From Sanderia malayensis (taxonomy: Eukaryota > Cnidaria > Scyphozoa > Semaeostomeae > Pelagiidae), in contig RQOL01000719.1 of the NCBI GenBank assembly GCA_013076295.1, positions 1 through 64,000 on the forward strand: a DNA stretch of 64,000 nt, given 5' to 3'. The translations under genes and the position numbers were made by a program. Positions 10,618-23,757 of the stretch are shown one piece after another. Position 1 is the stretch's first letter. Every line of letters begins with the position of its first letter. The notes under the pieces were generated by a model. That model worked only from the letters and a program-made list of their open reading frames with translations. It had not been told where the DNA came from and did not search any database.

Positions 10618-12589
10618 TTTGCAAGAAATAATATAAGAAAAGAAAAAAATGTGTTTTATATGCAACCCAATTTAAGTGAAAATTTGAAATAAGAGTGATT
10701 TTTGTTAGCAAGTTTTGTGATGGGTTTGTTGTTTTGTGGTGAGCTGCAAGATGAAATAAATAATTTAAAACATAATTGTAAGAAATGTTTGGAATTACTC
10801 TTGATTGTTGAATTAAGTTATTGGTTATTGAAAGTTTCCAATAAAAAATATTGGAGCACTTTATGTTATGACCTACATCACTCTTTCTATTGTGTTCCTT
10901 AACAACTAAAAGGAAAACAGTTGTGATAATGAATGGATTTGAAAAGTGAATCATCCATTTCATTCTTGCAAAGAAAAATCTATAAACCTACATTTGATGT
11001 GTTTGTAAAGGCTAGATTTTATTTGCATTGTGCAGTAAATTTGCTTTCTATTGATAAGAATTTGTTGCAATTGTTAACACTACTTTAAATATAGTAGTTA
11101 AGCTTCAAATTTGGTATATGAATGTACATTACAGAGTGAGGCAATAAAAAAAAACATTAGTAAACATTAATTAAAATAGGCTTCGTATAAGAGCAATTGT
11201 TGTGACACTCACAAAATATTTTGAGGATTCAACTTTTTTGGAAATCCTGTTTTTACAAAAGAAGAAAGATGATTTGGATGAATTGATTATCTTGTAAAGA
11301 GAAAGTTGCCATTAATACTAAGGAATGTTTAGCATGTTTAACTTGTATATTATTATGTTGATTGAGTTGAGTGAAGAAATGAGAATAAAATGTCATGCTG
11401 AAGTGAAAGAGTGAAATACATACTTTATAAAAATCTTCACTTTACTTTACTTTGTTAATAATAACAAAAGTGGCTGGACATTAACGGAGAAGCCAGAGGA
11501 CAGAAACGCTAAAAAACCACATGACAGAAACGCTAAAAAGACAGTGCATTGCGATGCAATGAAAGACAACGGTTGCTTTAAAGAAGACGCTGTCGGTGTA
11601 AATAAGGATTGTTTAGGAAAGGTAAATTTCAACATTCAACTTACCAATAAAATAAAACAATCTTTGAAAAATGCTTTTGTCGATATATACAAAAAATTGT
11701 AATATAATTATAATTATCTGCCAATTTCTAACAACAAATTTTACATTTGGTATAGCAAGAAAGTAAAGACGCAATTGCTATTTTAAATTCGCGCCAATTT
11801 GAAAGTTTGTGGCCTCTATTCGGCGGCGTGCCTCGTTGTTGTTATTATTATTCTAATGATGATCCATTCGACAGTGAGGCAGTTGAAAACAACAACAGGA
11901 ACAGCATGTACTTGGCACCGAAGAGAAAACGACGTTGTTGTTTGTTGATGATGGGGAGAAGTGTCGTTTTGTAATCTCTAAGTATAAGAAATAATTTGGT
12001 GGACTTTATTATGCTTGATATCTAGAAATAGATCATTTCTCACCATGGCGTTGTGGGGATTTTGATGGTGATGATGTATTGGACAGAGGTTGTTGAACAC
12101 AACAACAGCAAAAACATAGGTATTCCACCACTGACACATGGAGAATGAAGTACATTGATTTTTCGTGAGCTGTTATATGTTCAGAAATATTGCTGTTGGT
12201 AAAAATACCAATAATAAGAGTAGGCCATGGAAGGATGACCAAAGGTAAGAAGGTAAGTACGTTGTTTGACTGGGTGAATACATGAGGTAGAGGTAATTAA
12301 TGATTTGCAGTTACAATAAATCACTTACATTTATAGACTTCAGGCCACATGAAAAGAACTCAGATGAGCCAACATGCTATAAAGTATATTACATGATTTC
12401 TTCTTGTTTTTCAGGTGCCCAGACATAAAGTGAATGTTTGCGGTCATTCCTTGTGAACATTATTATAGTGAGGTGAGTTCATTTTTGTTAATTGGAGATC
12501 ATTTGTTCATAAAGAAGGACAGTGTCTGTTTCGCAGTGATCTTTTTTGAAAAATTACAAAAGTTAGAAATAGAAGCATTACATAACATT
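10618..12589. other. Upstream (5') non-coding region of the Rep unit
   Basis: About 2 kb of AT-rich DNA upstream of Rep. It is repeated, with scattered substitutions and a few indels, at 19059-20879 and 43664-45475. It contains a short ACTTT microsatellite near 11440-11455, small ORFs without recognisable similarity, and splice-like signals on the + strand (TTTTTCAG near 12416, GGTAAG near 12242). I see no gene. Confidence 0.6.
10654..10660 (-). promoter_or_regulatory. Possible TATA box for Rep
   Basis: TATAAAA on the minus strand, 37-43 bases upstream of the MPRK start codon. The same sequence is kept in the copies near 19096 and 43700. The 5' leader would be very short, so the assignment is tentative. 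Confidence 0.25.
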
Positions 12590-13003
12590 ACAATACATAC
12601 ATACTTACTATAGATACTATACATAAATATATACATCAGTACATACCCTATATACTATATATAAATACTATACATAATATACATACATACCCTACATACA
12701 TACCCTACATACATACATACATACCCTACATACATACATACATACATACATACATACATACCCTACATACATACCCTACATACATACCCTACATACATAC
12801 ATACATATATACATACCCTACATACATACCCTACAATACATACCCTACAATACATACCCTACAATACATACCCTACAATACATACCCTACAATACATACC
12901 CTACAATACATACCCTACAATACATACCCTACAATACATACCCTACAATACATACGCTACATAACATACCCTACATACATACCCTACCATACATACCCTA
13001 CAA
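12590..13003. repeat. ATAC/CCCTACATAC tract and 14-bp minisatellite, unit 2
   Basis: Begins with irregular TATAC/ATAC and ccctacatac repeats (12590-12830) and passes into about 12 copies of the 14-bp unit. The irregular start looks like the founder stage of the minisatellite. The same transition occurs at 45476-45840. Confidence 0.9.
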
Positions 13004-13971
13004 TACAACCCCCTGGCAAGTGACCACGCTGCCGCCCCCTGAAAGCCGTTTCTTCTGAAAGTGAAAAAAATGAATTCATCAGCCAACTTCTCCTAACTTG
13101 GTAAAAATTTGAAATTTAAACTCAAATTACACCAACATGAAGCTAATAGCTTGGCGAACATTTATCGAAAGTGTTTGGGTGAAAAAACAAAATTTTGGAA
13201 GGTTAAAATTTAATTTTGGCGAATGCAAAACACACGCGTGTTGCTTGAAAATTTTGTGATTTTCAGCAAAATCCAAACTCGGCCAAAACTGTCCAAAAAC
13301 AGAGGAAAATCGACAAAACAATAAAAACAACCCCAGAAAACTTTAGTTATCGTGTAAATAAATAGTTATCGAAAGTTTAAATGGAGAAAATCGGCCAAGA
13401 ACGACCCGAGAAAATCAAAATTGTCTTCGTGTTTTGGTTAGGCCCTCGAGCCGAAAGAAAAACGTGAGGTTAAACGAAACAAAACTCGTGCTATTTTCAG
13501 CCAAAAACAATTAAATAAAGGAAATACCTTGAGATGATTGTCCACACATTGTCTCCACAGGTCCTGAGAACAATTGACACGTCTTTACAATTGATTTCCG
13601 GCACGTATTCACGGTTAAACCCGAGCAACTTGCCGCCCGTTTCACTACGAAAACACCTGCTTCTCCCTGCTCGTTTTGCATCTCATTAACTCCGTCCTCG
13701 GAACTTTCTAGAAAGTCGGAACAAAAAATGGGCCATAACTCCCGAACCGCTGGGGTTAGAAATTAGCCAAATAGTACACTGTCATCAGCACAATGCAGCG
13801 ATCATTTCTATACCGATTTGCACCCTTATTTGCAGCCCAAAAAAAAGCCTTTATGGATACAACGAAATTCCTTTGATCCCATTGTTTGTTCGAACGTCGA
13901 TTGTTCGAGAGACAATGGAGCATTGTTTGGCGGGTTGGGGTCACGTGTGACCGTAGAATAGTATATATAGA
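13004..13971 (-). repeat. Short-class body, unit 2
   Basis: About 0.97 kb. It begins at the C-rich patch CCCCTGGCAAGTGACC, lacks the ACGCAACATTTCT start and has only one copy of the GAAGCTAATAGCTTGGCGAA segment that is doubled in long bodies. It ends in TCACGTGTGACC and TATATAGA before the CTAG at 13972. Confidence 0.8.
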
Positions 13972-14258
13972 CTAGCCGGGGGCGCTCGCTTCGCTCCCTC
14001 CCCGGAGCCCGTCAAGTAAACAAAGCTTAATCTGGTTGGCGCGCTTCGCGCGCTGCATTCGCTGCCGCTCATGCCCATACATACATACATACATACATAC
14101 ATACATACATACATACATACATACATACATGAGCCGGGTTCGGTCGCTTCGCTCCCTCCCCGGAGCCCGTCAAGTAAACAAAGCTTAATCTGGTTGACGC
14201 GCTTAGCGCGCTGCATTCGCTCCCGCTCATGCTCATACATACATACATACATACATAC
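13972..14258 (-). repeat. 3' terminal block, unit 3
   Basis: CTAG (13972), a GC module, a (CATA)n tract 14078-14131, a second GC module (14132-14235, with hairpin variant GCGC-TTA-GCGC) and a further ATAC tract. Confidence 0.75.
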
Positions 14259-16270
14259 ATACCCTACAATACATACCTTACAATACATACCCTACAATAC
14301 ATACCCTACAATACAAACCCTACGATGCATACCCTACCATACATGCCCTACGATACATACCTTACAATACATACCCTACAATACATACCCTACAATACAT
14401 ACCTTACAATACATACCCTACAATACATACCCTACAATACATACCCTACCATAAATACCCTACAATACATACCCTACAATACATACCCTCAGTACATACC
14501 CTACAATACAAACCCTACAATATATACCCTACAATACATACCCTACAATACATACCCTACGATACATACCCTACAATACATACCCTACAACACATACCCT
14601 ACGATACATACCCTACAATACATACCCTACTATAAATACCCTAAAATACATACCCTACAAAACATACCCTACAATACATACCCTACATAACATACCCTAC
14701 AATAAATACCCTACAATACATACCCTACATAACATACCCTACAATACATACCCTACAATACATGCCCTACAATACATACCCTGCGATACATACCTTACAA
14801 TACATACCTTAAAATACATACCTTACAATACATACCCTACAATACATACCCTACAATACATACCCTAAAAAACAAACCCTACAATAAATACCCTACAATA
14901 CATACCCTACAATAAATACCATACAATACCTACCCTACAATAAATACCCTACAAAAAATACCGTACAATAAATACCCTACAATACATACCCTACATAACA
15001 TACCCCACGATACATACCCTACAATACATACCCTACAATACATACCCTACAATACATACCCTACAATACATACCCTACAATACATACCCTACAATACATA
15101 CCCTACGATACATACCCTACAATACATACCCTACAATACATACCCTACAATACATACCCTACAATACATACCCTACGATACATACCCTACAATACATACC
15201 CTACAATACATGCCCTACACTACATACCTTACAATACATACCCTACAATACATACCCTACATACATACTCTACAATACATACCCTACAATACATACCCTA
15301 CAATACATACCTTACAATACATACCCAACAATACATACCCTACAATACATACCCTCAGTACATACCCTACAATACAAACCCTACAATATATACCCTACAA
15401 TACATACCCTACAATACATACCCTACGATACATACCCTACAATACATACCCTACAACACATACCCTACGATACATACCCTACAATACATACCCTACTATA
15501 AATACCCTAAAATACATACCCTACAATACATACCCTACAATACATACCCTACATAACATACCCTACAATAAATACCCTACAATACATACCCTACATAACA
15601 TACCCTACAATACATACCCTACAATACATGCCCTACAATACATACCCTGCGATACATACCTTACAATACATACCTTAAAATACATACCTTACAATACATA
15701 CCCTACAATACATACCCTACAATACATACCCTACATAACATACCCTACAATACATACCCTACATAACATACCCCACTATACATACCCTACAATACATACC
15801 CTACAATACATACCCTAAAAAACAAACCCTACAATAAATACCCTACAATACATACCCTACATAACATACCCCACGATACATACCCTACAATACATACCCT
15901 ACAATACATACCCTACAATACATACCCTACAATACATACCCTACAATACATACCCTACAATACATACCCTACGATACATACCCTACAATACATACCCTAC
16001 AATACATACCCTACAATACATACCCTACGATACATACCCTACAATACATACCCTACAATACATGCCCTACACTACATACCTTACAATACATACCCTACAA
16101 TACATACCCTACATACATACCCTACAATACATACCCTACAATACATACCCTAAAATACATACCTTACAATACATACCCAACAATACATAACCTACAATAC
16201 ACACCCTACCATACATACCCTACAATACATACCCTACAATACATACCTTACAATACATACCCTACAATAC
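14259..16270. repeat. 14-bp minisatellite, unit 3, first array
   Basis: About 2 kb of the accctacaatacat unit with many variants (aaaccct, aaataccct, accttaaaatacat). The first 440 bases, including the variant order around the GATGCAT and CATGCCC units, recur at 16704-17100, about 2.44 kb further on. Confidence 0.95.
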
Positions 16271-16703
16271 ATACCCTACAATACATACATACATACCTAC
16301 ATACATACATACATACATACCTACATACATACATACATACATACATACATACATACATACATACATACATACATACATACATACATACATACATACATAC
16401 ATGAGCCGGGTTCGGTCGCTTCGCTCCCTCCCCGGAGCCCGTCAAGTAAACAAAGCTTAATCTGGTTGACGCGCTTCGCGCGCTGCATTCGCTCCCGCTC
16501 ATGCTCATACATACATACATACATACATACATACATACATACATACATACATACATACATACATACATACATGGGCCGGGTTCGGTCGCTTCGCTCCCTC
16601 CCCGGAGCCCGTCAAGTAAACAAAGCTTAATCTGGTTGACGCGCTTCGCGCGCTGCATTCGCTCCCGCTCATGCTCATACATACATACATACATACATAC
16701 ATA
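16271..16703 (-). repeat. ATAC tracts with two GC modules inside unit 3
   Basis: (CATA)n at 16282-16400, a GC module 16401-16500, (CATA)n 16506-16572, a GC module 16573-16672 and (CATA)n to 16703. Neither module has the CTAG-bearing outer copy, so this is an internal repeat of the ATAC + module cassette and not a unit boundary. Confidence 0.85.
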
Positions 16704-17985
16704 CCCTACAATACATACCTTACAATACATACCCTACAATACATACCCTACAATACAAACCCTACGATGCATACCCTACCATACATGCCCTACGATACAT
16801 ACCTTACAATACATACCCTACAATACATACCCTACAATACATACCTTACAATACATACCCTACAATACATACCCTACAATACATACCCTACCATAAATAC
16901 CCTACAATACATACCCTACAATACATACCCTCAGTACATACCCTACAATACAAACCCTACAATATATACCCTACAATACATACCCTACAATACATACCCT
17001 ACGATACATACCCTACAATACATACCCTACAACACATACCCTACGATACATACCCCACAATACATACCCTACTATAAATAACCTAAAATACATACCCTAC
17101 AATACATACCCTACAATACATACCCTACATAACATACCCTACAATAGATACCCTACAATAGATACCCTACATAACATACCCTACAATACATACCCTACAA
17201 TACATGCCCTACAATACTTACCCTGCGATACATACCTTACAATACATACCTTAAAATACATACCTTACAATACATACCCTACAATACATACCCTACAATA
17301 CATACCCTACATAACATACCCTACAATACATACCCTACATAACATACCCCACTATACATACCCTACAATACATACCCTACAATACATACCGTAAAAAACA
17401 AACCCTACAATACATACCCTACAATACATACCCTACATAACATACCCTACTATACATACCCTACAATACATACCCTACAATAAATACCATACAATACATA
17501 CCCTACAATAAATACCCTACAATACATACCCTACAATAAATACCATACAATACCTACCCTACAATAAATACCCTACAAAAAATACCGTACAATAAATACC
17601 CTACAATACATACCCTACATAACATACCCCACGATACATACCCTACAATACATACCCTACAATACATACCCTACAATACATACCCTACAATACATACCCT
17701 ACAATACATACCCTACAATACATACCCTACGATACATACCCTACAATACATACCCTACAATACATACCCTACAATACATACCCTACGATACATACCCTAC
17801 AATACATACCCTACAATACATGCCCTACACTACATACCTTACAATACATACCCTACAATACATACCCAACATACATACTCTACAATACATACCCTACAAT
17901 ACATACCTTACAATACATACCTTACAATACATACCCTACAATACATAACCTACAATACATACCCTACCATACATACCCTACAATA
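16704..17985. repeat. 14-bp minisatellite, unit 3, second array
   Basis: About 1.28 kb of the 14-bp repeat. It matches the order of variants in 14259-16100 with rearrangements, which indicates a recent tandem duplication of the cassette plus array. Confidence 0.95.
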
Positions 17986-18755
17986 CACACGACGCCACAT
18001 TTCTAAGGAAAGTAAAGGTGGGAGGTCGAATCTTCCCCCCTGCCAAGCGACCGCCCCGCGCCCACGCTGCCCCCCTGAAAGCCGCTTCCGATAGTTGCTA
18101 GCTTCAGTGTGAAGTTTGAAAAAAAAAAGTTGCCTTCAAAAATTAAATCAATCTTGGAAAATTTAAACTCAATCTGTAAAAAAAATATATCAAACTGTAG
18201 CTAAGGAAACCGCGAATCCGATAAATATATTCACATTTCTTAACAGTGTTGTTTTGAATTTTAAGAGAGTATTTAGTGCAGCCCAACACAAAAGCCGTGA
18301 AAAAATTTATTCATCAGCCAACTTTAAGAACACAAAAACTCCCCTAACTTGGTCAAAATTTGTCCATTTGAACTCAAATACACCAGCATGAAGCTAATAC
18401 CTTGGCAAATAAATATCGAAAGTAATTGGGTGCATATGAAAAGCTTTTCGCAATTTTAGTTGTAAATTTTTGAAGTCCAAGACATGATTTTCTTCATAAA
18501 AAATAGCCGTGAAATCAAACCCTTGCAAAAAATAGCATTTCAAACACGATTCACCAAGTTTCAAATTAAATTAACGTGGCCAATTTTTGTCCTACAGAAC
18601 CCACGAAAATATCAACATGAAGCTAATAGCTTGGCGAACATTTATCGAAAGCATTTGGGTGAAAAAAACAAAGTTTTGGCAGGTTAAAAAATAATTTTCG
18701 CAAATGCAAATTCCACGCGTGTTGCATGAAAATTTCGTGTTTTCCAGCAAAACCT
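17986..18755 (-). repeat. Truncated long-class body, unit 3
   Basis: Starts like long bodies (ACACGACGCCACATTTCTAA) but breaks off after CGTGTTTTCCAGCAAAACC at 18755, where it is fused directly to Rep exon 1. The second half of the body is missing here. Confidence 0.8.
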
Positions 18756-19058
18756 GTTTATTGGTTGCGGTACTGCTATAAGTCCATAGTGGGGAAGCAT
18801 CGCAGGTAGTTGCCATGGCACATACAGTGCTTGCATCTGTGGATAATGAACTGGGAGTGGTTGATATTCTGGGGCTGGTTGCTGAGGGTATTCTTGCTGC
18901 AACTGGTGAAGATCATTCACTGCTCCCTGTACCGTATTATCGGGTGGTAAATCAGCAGGATGAGGCTGTTGGTTATTCTCACGACTTCGGCGATTTGCTT
19001 TCCTTACTTGATCGCAGTGCCTTGAGCCGGTGATGCTTTTTCTGGCTTTTTTTGGCAT
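18756..19058 (-). pseudogene. Rep exon 1 fragment fused to a body
   Basis: 101 codons from MPKKARK to QPIN, nearly identical to the Q/P-rich part of the Rep exon at 10273-10617 and more divergent in the first 30 codons. The last part of exon 1, its donor and all later exons are gone; the frame runs on into body sequence (RFCWKTRN). It is a dead fragment. Confidence 0.8.
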
Positions 19059-20879
19059 TTTGCGAGAGATGATATAAAAAAAAGAAAAAAATGTGTTTTA
19101 TATGCAACCCAATTTAAGTGAAAATGTTAATATTTGAAATAAGAGTGATTTTTGTGAGCAAGTGGATGGGCTTTGTTGTTTTTTCGTGAGCTGCAAGATA
19201 AAATAAATAATTTAAAGCATAATTGTAAGAAATGTTTGAAATTACTCTTGATCGTGGAATTAAATTATTGGTTATTTAAAGTTTGCAAATAAAAATATTG
19301 GAGCACTTTATCTTATGACCTACATCACTCTTTCTATTGTGTTCTTCAAGAACTAAAAGGAAAACAGTTGCGATAATGTATAAATTAGAAAAGTTAATCA
19401 TCCATTTGATGTGTTTGTGAAGGCTAGATTTTATTTGCATTATGCAGTTAATTTGCTTTTTATTGATAAGAAATTGTTGTGATTGTTCAGCTAAGTAGTT
19501 AAGCTTCAGATTTGGGAGATCAATGTACATTACAGGGTGAGGCATTTAAACATTAACTAAAATGGGCTTTGTATAACAACAATTGTTATGACACTCACCA
19601 AATATTTTGAGGAATCAACTTTCTTGAAACCCTGTTTTTAGAAAAGAAGAAAGATGATTTGGATGAATTTATTATCTTGTAAAAAGAAAGTTGCCATTAA
19701 TACTAAGGAATGTTTAACATGTTTAACTTGTATATTATTGTGTTGATTGAAATAAGAATAAAATGTCATGCTGAAGTGAAGGAGTGAAATACTTACTTTA
19801 TAAAAAAACTTAACTTTACTTTACTTTACTTTACAACAAAACTGGCTGGATATTAACCTAGAAGCCAGATGACAGAAACGCTAAAAACCAGATGACAGAA
19901 ACGGTAAAAAAGACAGTGCATTGCGATGCAATGAAAGACAACCTGGCCTTAAAGAAGACGCTGTTGGTGTAAATATGGATTGTTTAGGAAAGGTAAATTT
20001 CAACATTCAACTTACCAATAACAAAGTAAAACAATCTTTGTAAGATTTTTCTCAATATATAGATAATTATTATTTTCTTCCAATTTCTAACAACGTTAGA
20101 TGTTGAACAAAAATTTTACATTTGCTGTAGCAAGAAAGTAAACACGCAATTGCTATTTTAAATTCGCGCCAATTTGAAAGTTTTGTGGCCTCTATTCGGC
20201 GGCGTGCCTCGTTGTTGTCATTATTATTATTATGATGATTCATTCTGTTTTGTCGATCTCTAAGTATAAGAAGAAATAATTTGGTGGACTTTATTATGCA
20301 AGATATCTAGAAATAGATCATTTCTCACCATGGCGTTGTGGGGATTTTGATGGTGAAGGTTGTTGAACACAGCAACAGGAAAAACATGTTCCACCACGGA
20401 CACATGGAGAATGAAGTACATTGATTTTATTTTTGGTGATCTGTTATATCTTCAGAAATATTGCTGTTGGTAAAAATACCAATAATAAGAGTAGGCCATG
20501 GAAGGTTGACCAAAGGTAAGAAGGTTTTATACGTTGTTTGAGTGGGTGAATACATGAGGTGGAAGTAATTAATGATTTGCAGTTACAATAAATGACTTAC
20601 ATTTATAGACTTGAGGCCACATGAAAAGAACTGAGATGAGCCAACATGCTATAAAGTAGATTACATGATTTCTTGTTGTTTTTCAGGAGCCCAGACATAA
20701 AGTGAATGTTTGTGGTCATTCCTTGTGAACATTATTATAGTTAGGTGAGTTCATTTTAAGATTTGTTAATTGAAGATCATTTGTTCAAAAAGAAGGACAG
20801 TGTCTGTTTTGCAGTGTTTTTTTTTTAATGAATTACAAAAGTTAGAAATAGAAGCACTGCATATTAAAATTAACATACT
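19059..20879. other. Copy of the Rep upstream region
   Basis: About 1.8 kb similar to 10618-12589, with internal deletions (for example around 20240, where about 100 bases present near 11860-11970 are missing). No gene seen. Confidence 0.7.
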
Positions 20880-21143
20880 TACTATAGATACTATACATAC
20901 ATACATACATACAATACATACCCTACAATACATACCCTACAATACAAACCCTACAATACATACCCTACAATACATACCCTACATAACATACCCTACGATA
21001 CATACCCTATATTACATACCCTACAACACCTACCCTACAATACATACCCTACATAACATACCCTACAATACATACCCTACAATACATACCCTACAATACA
21101 TACCCTACAATGCATACCCTACAATACACACCCTACCATACTT
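20880..21143. repeat. 14-bp minisatellite following the Rep upstream copy
   Basis: A short ATAC start, then about 16 copies of the 14-bp unit, ending in the C-rich body start. Confidence 0.9.
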
Positions 21144-22170
21144 CCCCCTGGCAAGCGACCACCCAGCGCCCACCCTGCCGCCCCCCTAAAAGCCGTTTCT
21201 TCTGAAAGTGAAAAAATGAATTCATCAACCTACTTTACAGACACTAAAACTTTCAAATTAAATTAACGTGGCCAATTTTTGTCCTACAGAACCCACGAAA
21301 ATATCAACATGAAGCTAATAGCTTGGCGAACATTTATCGGAAGTATTTGGGTGAAAAAAACAAAGTTTTGGCAGGTTGAAAATTAATTTTCGCAAATGCA
21401 AAACACACGCGTGTTGCTTGAAAATTTCGTGTTTTTCAGCAAAATCCAAACTCGGCCAAAACTGTCCAAAAACAGAGGAAAATCAAGAAAACAAAAAAAA
21501 CAAAGCCATATAACTTTAGTTCTTGTGTAAATAAATAGTTATCGAAAGTTTAAATGGAGGAAATCGGCCCAGAACGACCCGAGAAAATCAAAATTGTCTT
21601 CGTGTTTTGGTTAGGCCCTCGAGCCAAAAGAAAAACGTGAGGTTAAACAAAACAAAACTCGTGCTATTTTCAGCCAAAAACAATGAAATAAAAGAAATAC
21701 CTTGAAATAATTGTCCACCAATTGTCTCCACAGGTCCTGAGAACAATGGACACGTCTTTACAATTGATTTCCGGCACGTATTCGTGTTTAAACCCGAGCA
21801 ACTTGCCGCCCGTTCAACCAAAAAAACACGTGCTTCTCCCTGCTCGTTTTGCATCTCATTAACTCCGTCCTCGGAACTTTCTAGAAGGTCGGAACACAAA
21901 ATGGGCCATTACTCCCGAACGACTGGGGTTAGAAATTAGCGGATTGCTTTACTTTCATCGGCAGAATGCAGCGATCATTTTGGTACTAATTTGAACCCTT
22001 ATTGACCCCCAGGAAAAAAGCCTTTATGATATCAAGCCCCGCTCCTTTGATCCCATTGTTTGGTCGAAGGTTGCCATTGTCCGGTCGAACGTCGATTGTT
22101 CCGGGGACAATGGCCCATTGTTGAGCGTTTCCTGGTCACGTGTGATCGTAGAATAGTATATATAGATAGA
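21144..22170 (-). repeat. Short-class body, end of unit 3
   Basis: Begins CCCCCTGGCAAGCGACCACC. Near its end it has extra ATTGTT/ACAATGG motifs (22050-22115), then TCACGTGTGATCGTAG and TATATAGATAGA before the CTAG at 22171. Confidence 0.8.
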
Positions 22171-22460
22171 CTAGCCGGGGGCCCGGTCGCTACGCTCCCT
22201 CCCCGGAGCCCATCAAACTCAAAAAGCTTAATGTGGTTGGGGTGCTTCGCACGCTGCATTCGCTCCCGCTCACATACATACATACATACATACATACATA
22301 CATACATACATACATACATGAGCCGGGTTCGGTCGCTTCGCTCCCTCCCCGGAGCCCGTCAAGTAAACAAAGCTTAATCTAGTTGGCGCGCCTCGCGCGC
22401 TGCATTCGCTACCGCTCATGCCCATACATATATACATACATACCTACATACATACATACA
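22171..22460 (-). repeat. 3' terminal block, unit 4
   Basis: CTAG (22171), a GC module in which the hairpin arm has decayed (GGGGTGC-TTC-GCACGC), (CATA)n 22264-22319, and a second module with hairpin GCGCGC-CTC-GCGCGC. The same arrangement recurs at 29960-30245. Confidence 0.75.
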
Positions 22461-23757
22461 TACATACCCTACACTACATACCTTGCAATACATACCCTAC
22501 AATACATACCCTACATACATACCCTACATAACATACACTACACTACATACCCTACAATACATACCCTACAATACATACCCTACAATACATACCCTACATA
22601 CCATACCTACATACATACCCTACAATACATACCCTACAATACATACCCTACGATACATACCCTACAATGCATACCCTACAATAAATACCCTACAATACAT
22701 ACCCTAGAATACATACCCTACATAACATACCCTACAATACATACCCTAACATAAAAAAATACCTACAATAAATTACCTCAAACAATACATATACAAAATA
22801 ACACCTACAATACATACCCTACAATACATACCCTACATACATACCCTACAATACATACCCTACAATACATACACTACGATACATACCCAACGATACATAC
22901 CTTGCAATACATACCCTACAATACATACCCTACAATACATACCTTACATACATACCCTACCATACATACGCTACAATACATACCCTAGAAAACATACCCT
23001 ACAATACATACCCTACAATACATACCTTACAATACATACCCTACGATAAATACCCTACAATACATACCTTACAATACATACCCTAAAATACATACCTTAC
23101 CAATACATGCCTTACAATACATACCCTACAATACATACCCTACGATACATGCCCTACGATACATACCCTACGATACATACCTCACAATACGTACCTTACA
23201 ATACATACCCTACAATATATACCCTACAATACAAACCCTACATAACATACCCTACAATACATACCCTAAAATACATACCCTACAATACATACCCTACAAT
23301 ACATACCTTACAATACATACCTTACAATACATACCCTACGATAAATACCCTACAATACATACCTTACAATACATACCCTAAAATACATACCTTACAATAC
23401 ATACCTTACAATACATACCCTACAATACATACCCTACAATAAATACCCTACAATACATACCCTACAATAAATACCCTACAATACATACCCTATAACACAT
23501 ACCCTACATAACATACCCTACAATACATACCCTACAATAAATACCCTACAATAAATGCCCTACAATACATACCCTACAATAAACACCCTACAAAAAATAC
23601 CCTACAATAAATACCCTACAATACATACCCTACAATAAATAACATACAATACATACCCTACAATAAATACCCTACAATACATACGCTACAATACATACCC
23701 TACAATAAATACCATACAATAAATACCCTACAATACATATCCTACAATACATACTAC
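22461..23757. repeat. 14-bp minisatellite, unit 4
   Basis: About 1.3 kb of the 14-bp repeat, interrupted by an irregular stretch near 22745-22810. Variant order matches large parts of 30246-32489. Confidence 0.95.

Noticed and set aside
11447..11635. Minus-strand ORF upstream of Rep
   Set aside because: Short, low-complexity, and the frame is not kept in the copies near 19830 and 44430.
14259..16270. CRISPR-like array
   Set aside because: Repeats are contiguous 14-mers without unique spacers, in a eukaryotic, intron-bearing context.
16401..16500. GC module as a tRNA or SINE head
   Set aside because: No A-box or B-box pattern and no cloverleaf. The stems fit a terminal hairpin better.
21588..21899. 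Recurring minus-strand ORF of about 100 codons in the bodies (MCSDFLESSED...)
   Set aside because: It is present because the bodies are copies of one another. Differences include many amino-acid changes, variable starts and broken frames, and there is no recognisable domain.
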